DNA from: CAUUCF01 sp963543695 | GTDB lineage: Bacteria > Pseudomonadota > Gammaproteobacteria > UBA9339 | Direction: 5' to 3' | Assembly: GCA_963543695.1 (NCBI GenBank) | Contig: CAUUCF010000012.1 | Location: 1-26,149 of the forward strand | DNA length: 26,149 bases | Shown here: piece by piece, positions 24,977-26,149 of the stretch | How positions within the stretch are numbered: the first letter of the stretch is position 1 | Layout of the letters: each line of letters opens with the position of its first letter | Position numbers and translations under genes: made by a program | The notes under the pieces: generated by a model | What the model was told of the DNA's origin: nothing | Databases searched by the model: none | The model's input: only the letters and a program-made list of their open reading frames with translations

Positions 24977-25839
24977 TGAATCAACCGTATGCTCGAGTTA
25001 TTTTGATGCTTCGCAAAATAACTAAAGAAATCACCCAAACCTTTAATCAAGCGACCGAGTTACTAAAACAAACGAACGTTTCGATGTTTTTAGAAGAGAA
25101 AAGTGCTCAACTATTAAATAACGCTTTACCGCCTATCCCCGTTTTACCTTGGCCTCAAATTCGAGTACCAGATCTGGTAGTTACTTTTGGAGGAGACGGA
25201 TGTTTCCTCAGTGGTGCCCGTGCCGTGTTACCAACAAAAGCTAGCATCATCGGTGTAAATTGCGGTACAAGTTTTGGTTTTTTAACCGATTTAAATACTA
25301 AAACCATTAACCAATTACTCAATATTGTAAAAGGAGAATACGTTGAAGAACCACGTTCCGTATTGTTAATTAAAAACCTCAACCAATTTTTTTTTGCAAT
25401 TAACGAAATAGCTATTTACCCTGGTAAAAAAAGCCTTTTTAATTGCTACCTTAAAATTAACTATCAACAATCTATTAATTACCGAGCCGACGGATTAATC
25501 ATTGCAACTCCTACCGGCACTACTGGACAAGCATTATCAGCCGGAGGTGCAGTATTAGACCCTCAAATTTCAGCCATCGAGATAGTGCCCATTTTGTCTC
25601 AACATTTAGGCATACGCCCTTTAATTTTACCTGAATACTCTTGTTTAACTTTTTCTTTAAACGCTTTAGAAAATAATTCCCCTTACGATATCATTATCGA
25701 TGGATATGAACAACAACCCATCAACGGAGAACTTTTGGTTACGAATGCTTCTTTAAAATTACGTTGCATACACCCTCAAAATTACGATTTTTATCGTAAA
25801 CTAACCGATAAATTAAGATGGCAATGGAATTTTAAATAA
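24976..25839 (+). CDS. nadK: NAD kinase
   Basis: NAD kinase phosphorylates NAD to NADP and is the only known source of NADP in most bacteria. The 287 residues include the GGDG motif at 72-75 (VTFGGDGCFLSG), VNCGTSFGFLTDL, the NE pair at 143-144, and the conserved region ADGLIIATPTGTTGQALSAGG at about 171-191 (quoted with positions), then RPLILPEYS. The segment usually reading STAYSLSAGG is TTGQALSAGG here, so the family tyrosine is replaced; the NAD pocket may differ slightly. The gene shares a one-base overlap with infA. The pairing of infA with nadK is not one I know as standard. Confidence 0.93.
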   Translation: MNQPYARVILMLRKITKEITQTFNQATELLKQTNVSMFLEEKSAQLLNNALPPIPVLPWPQIRVPDLVVTFGGDGCFLSGARAVLPTKASIIGVNCGTSFGFLTDLNTKTINQLLNIVKGEYVEEPRSVLLIKNLNQFFFAINEIAIYPGKKSLFNCYLKINYQQSINYRADGLIIATPTGTTGQALSAGGAVLDPQISAIEIVPILSQHLGIRPLILPEYSCLTFSLNALENNSPYDIIIDGYEQQPINGELLVTNASLKLRCIHPQNYDFYRKLTDKLRWQWNFK

Positions 25840-26041
25840 ACCTATTTCGTAATTATCTAACTCAATCTTTTCAGCCTTTTAACTCTAAGATCTATTTTTG
25901 ATACAAACGTAATCACTTATCGTCTACTAACGCATTAATTGCTATATTTATCGTTAGCGTAAATACCCAATTAAAGTCACAAACGGTGTTCTACTACAAA
26001 TATTATAAACGCATCTTTTGTATAATTTATCGATATAAAAA
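25840..26041. other. Intergenic stretch after nadK
   Basis: AT-rich, with stop codons in all frames on a quick read, and no RNA gene or repeat array. A CTAACG/CGTTAG pair about 20 bases apart lies near 25930-25960, too weak to name. No terminator is seen directly after nadK; the hairpin at 26042 may serve both strands. Confidence 0.4.
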
Positions 26042-26069
26042 TGCCATAATTCATTCCTAAATTATGGCA
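26042..26069. terminator. Bidirectional hairpin terminator
   Basis: TGCCATAATT (26042-26051) pairs perfectly with AATTATGGCA (26060-26069) around an 8-base loop. On the minus strand it is followed at once by TTTTTATA, about 45 bases after the stop of the partial gene at the right edge; on the plus strand a GATTTATTTTT follows. It may end transcripts from both sides. Confidence 0.8.
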
Positions 26070-26114
26070 GATTTATTTTTCCAGTTAAATTAATTTTTTA
26101 ACAGTCAGTCAATT

Positions 26115-26149
26115 TTATTTAAATAAATAACTAACTCCTAATTGACCGT
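26115..26149 (-). CDS. 3' end of a probable outer-membrane barrel protein (partial)
   Basis: One minus-strand frame entering from the right edge reads GQLGVSYLFK and then TAA. An alternating polar/hydrophobic last strand ending with an aromatic residue near the C terminus resembles the beta-signal of outer-membrane barrel proteins. Only eleven codons are visible, so this is a tentative call, supported by the terminator 45 bases downstream. Confidence 0.4.
   Translation of the reverse strand, partial: GQLGVSYLFK

Noticed and set aside
25926..25960. CTAACG/CGTTAG inverted pair after nadK as a terminator
   Set aside because: The stem is only six bases with a loop of about 20 bases and no T run follows.
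1..26149. CRISPR array, tRNA or rRNA genes, insertion sequences
   Set aside because: No regularly spaced repeats, no tRNA T-loop/acceptor pattern, no rRNA-like stretch and no transposase were seen by eye on either strand.

Overview
The window looks like chromosome of an AT-rich gammaproteobacterium, most plausibly a Legionellales/Coxiellaceae-like, host-associated lineage. The reasons are: ftsA-ftsZ-lpxC-secA in gammaproteobacterial order with lpxC (a Gram-negative outer membrane), an RpoS-type sigma factor, a SecA with a C-terminal zinc-binding tail, a short sensor-less LuxR-type regulator, a GlpT-family organophosphate antiporter, an AdiC-like amino-acid antiporter and a decaying glucokinase gene. 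The lineage is an inference from gene content and protein resemblance only. No rRNA, tRNA, CRISPR array, insertion sequence or phage gene was seen. Almost all genes lie on the minus strand; only a LuxR-type regulator and the infA-nadK pair are on the plus strand.

Layout, read in the direction of minus-strand transcription from right to left. The right edge holds the last residues of a likely outer-membrane barrel protein, followed by a strong hairpin terminator. infA-nadK (24740-25839, plus) diverges from ftsA; the two units face away from a short symmetric promoter region. ftsA, ftsZ, lpxC, secA and an amino-acid antiporter are packed almost without gaps (24595 down to 17134). The sugar-phosphate/glycerol-phosphate antiporter (17026-15680) has its own candidate promoter and ends at a near-perfect hairpin terminator. 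clpB and trmD form an overlapping pair behind a sigma-32-like heat-shock promoter. A LuxR-type regulator (plus) and a CHASE2 adenylate cyclase (minus) are divergent neighbours. A glucokinase gene with a signal-like leader and two lesions follows.

Next is a promoter, a 43-codon small ORF (stop included), rpoS, hemW and a family-4 uracil-DNA glycosylase, tightly spaced. Last comes adhE-rex-pilT-GNAT acetyltransferase behind a TTGACA-17-TAAATA promoter.

The genes suggest a cell that balances NADH by fermentation (AdhE with Rex), imports phosphorylated carbon rather than phosphorylating free glucose (GlpT-type carrier intact, glucokinase broken), senses its surroundings through cAMP, and keeps general-stress (RpoS) and heat-shock (ClpB) responses. 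The most interesting points are the split RpoS N terminus, the leader-bearing broken glucokinase, the Rex repressor inside an adhE operon of a gammaproteobacterium, and the mirror-image ftsA/infA promoters. I did not find a clearly new multi-gene system.
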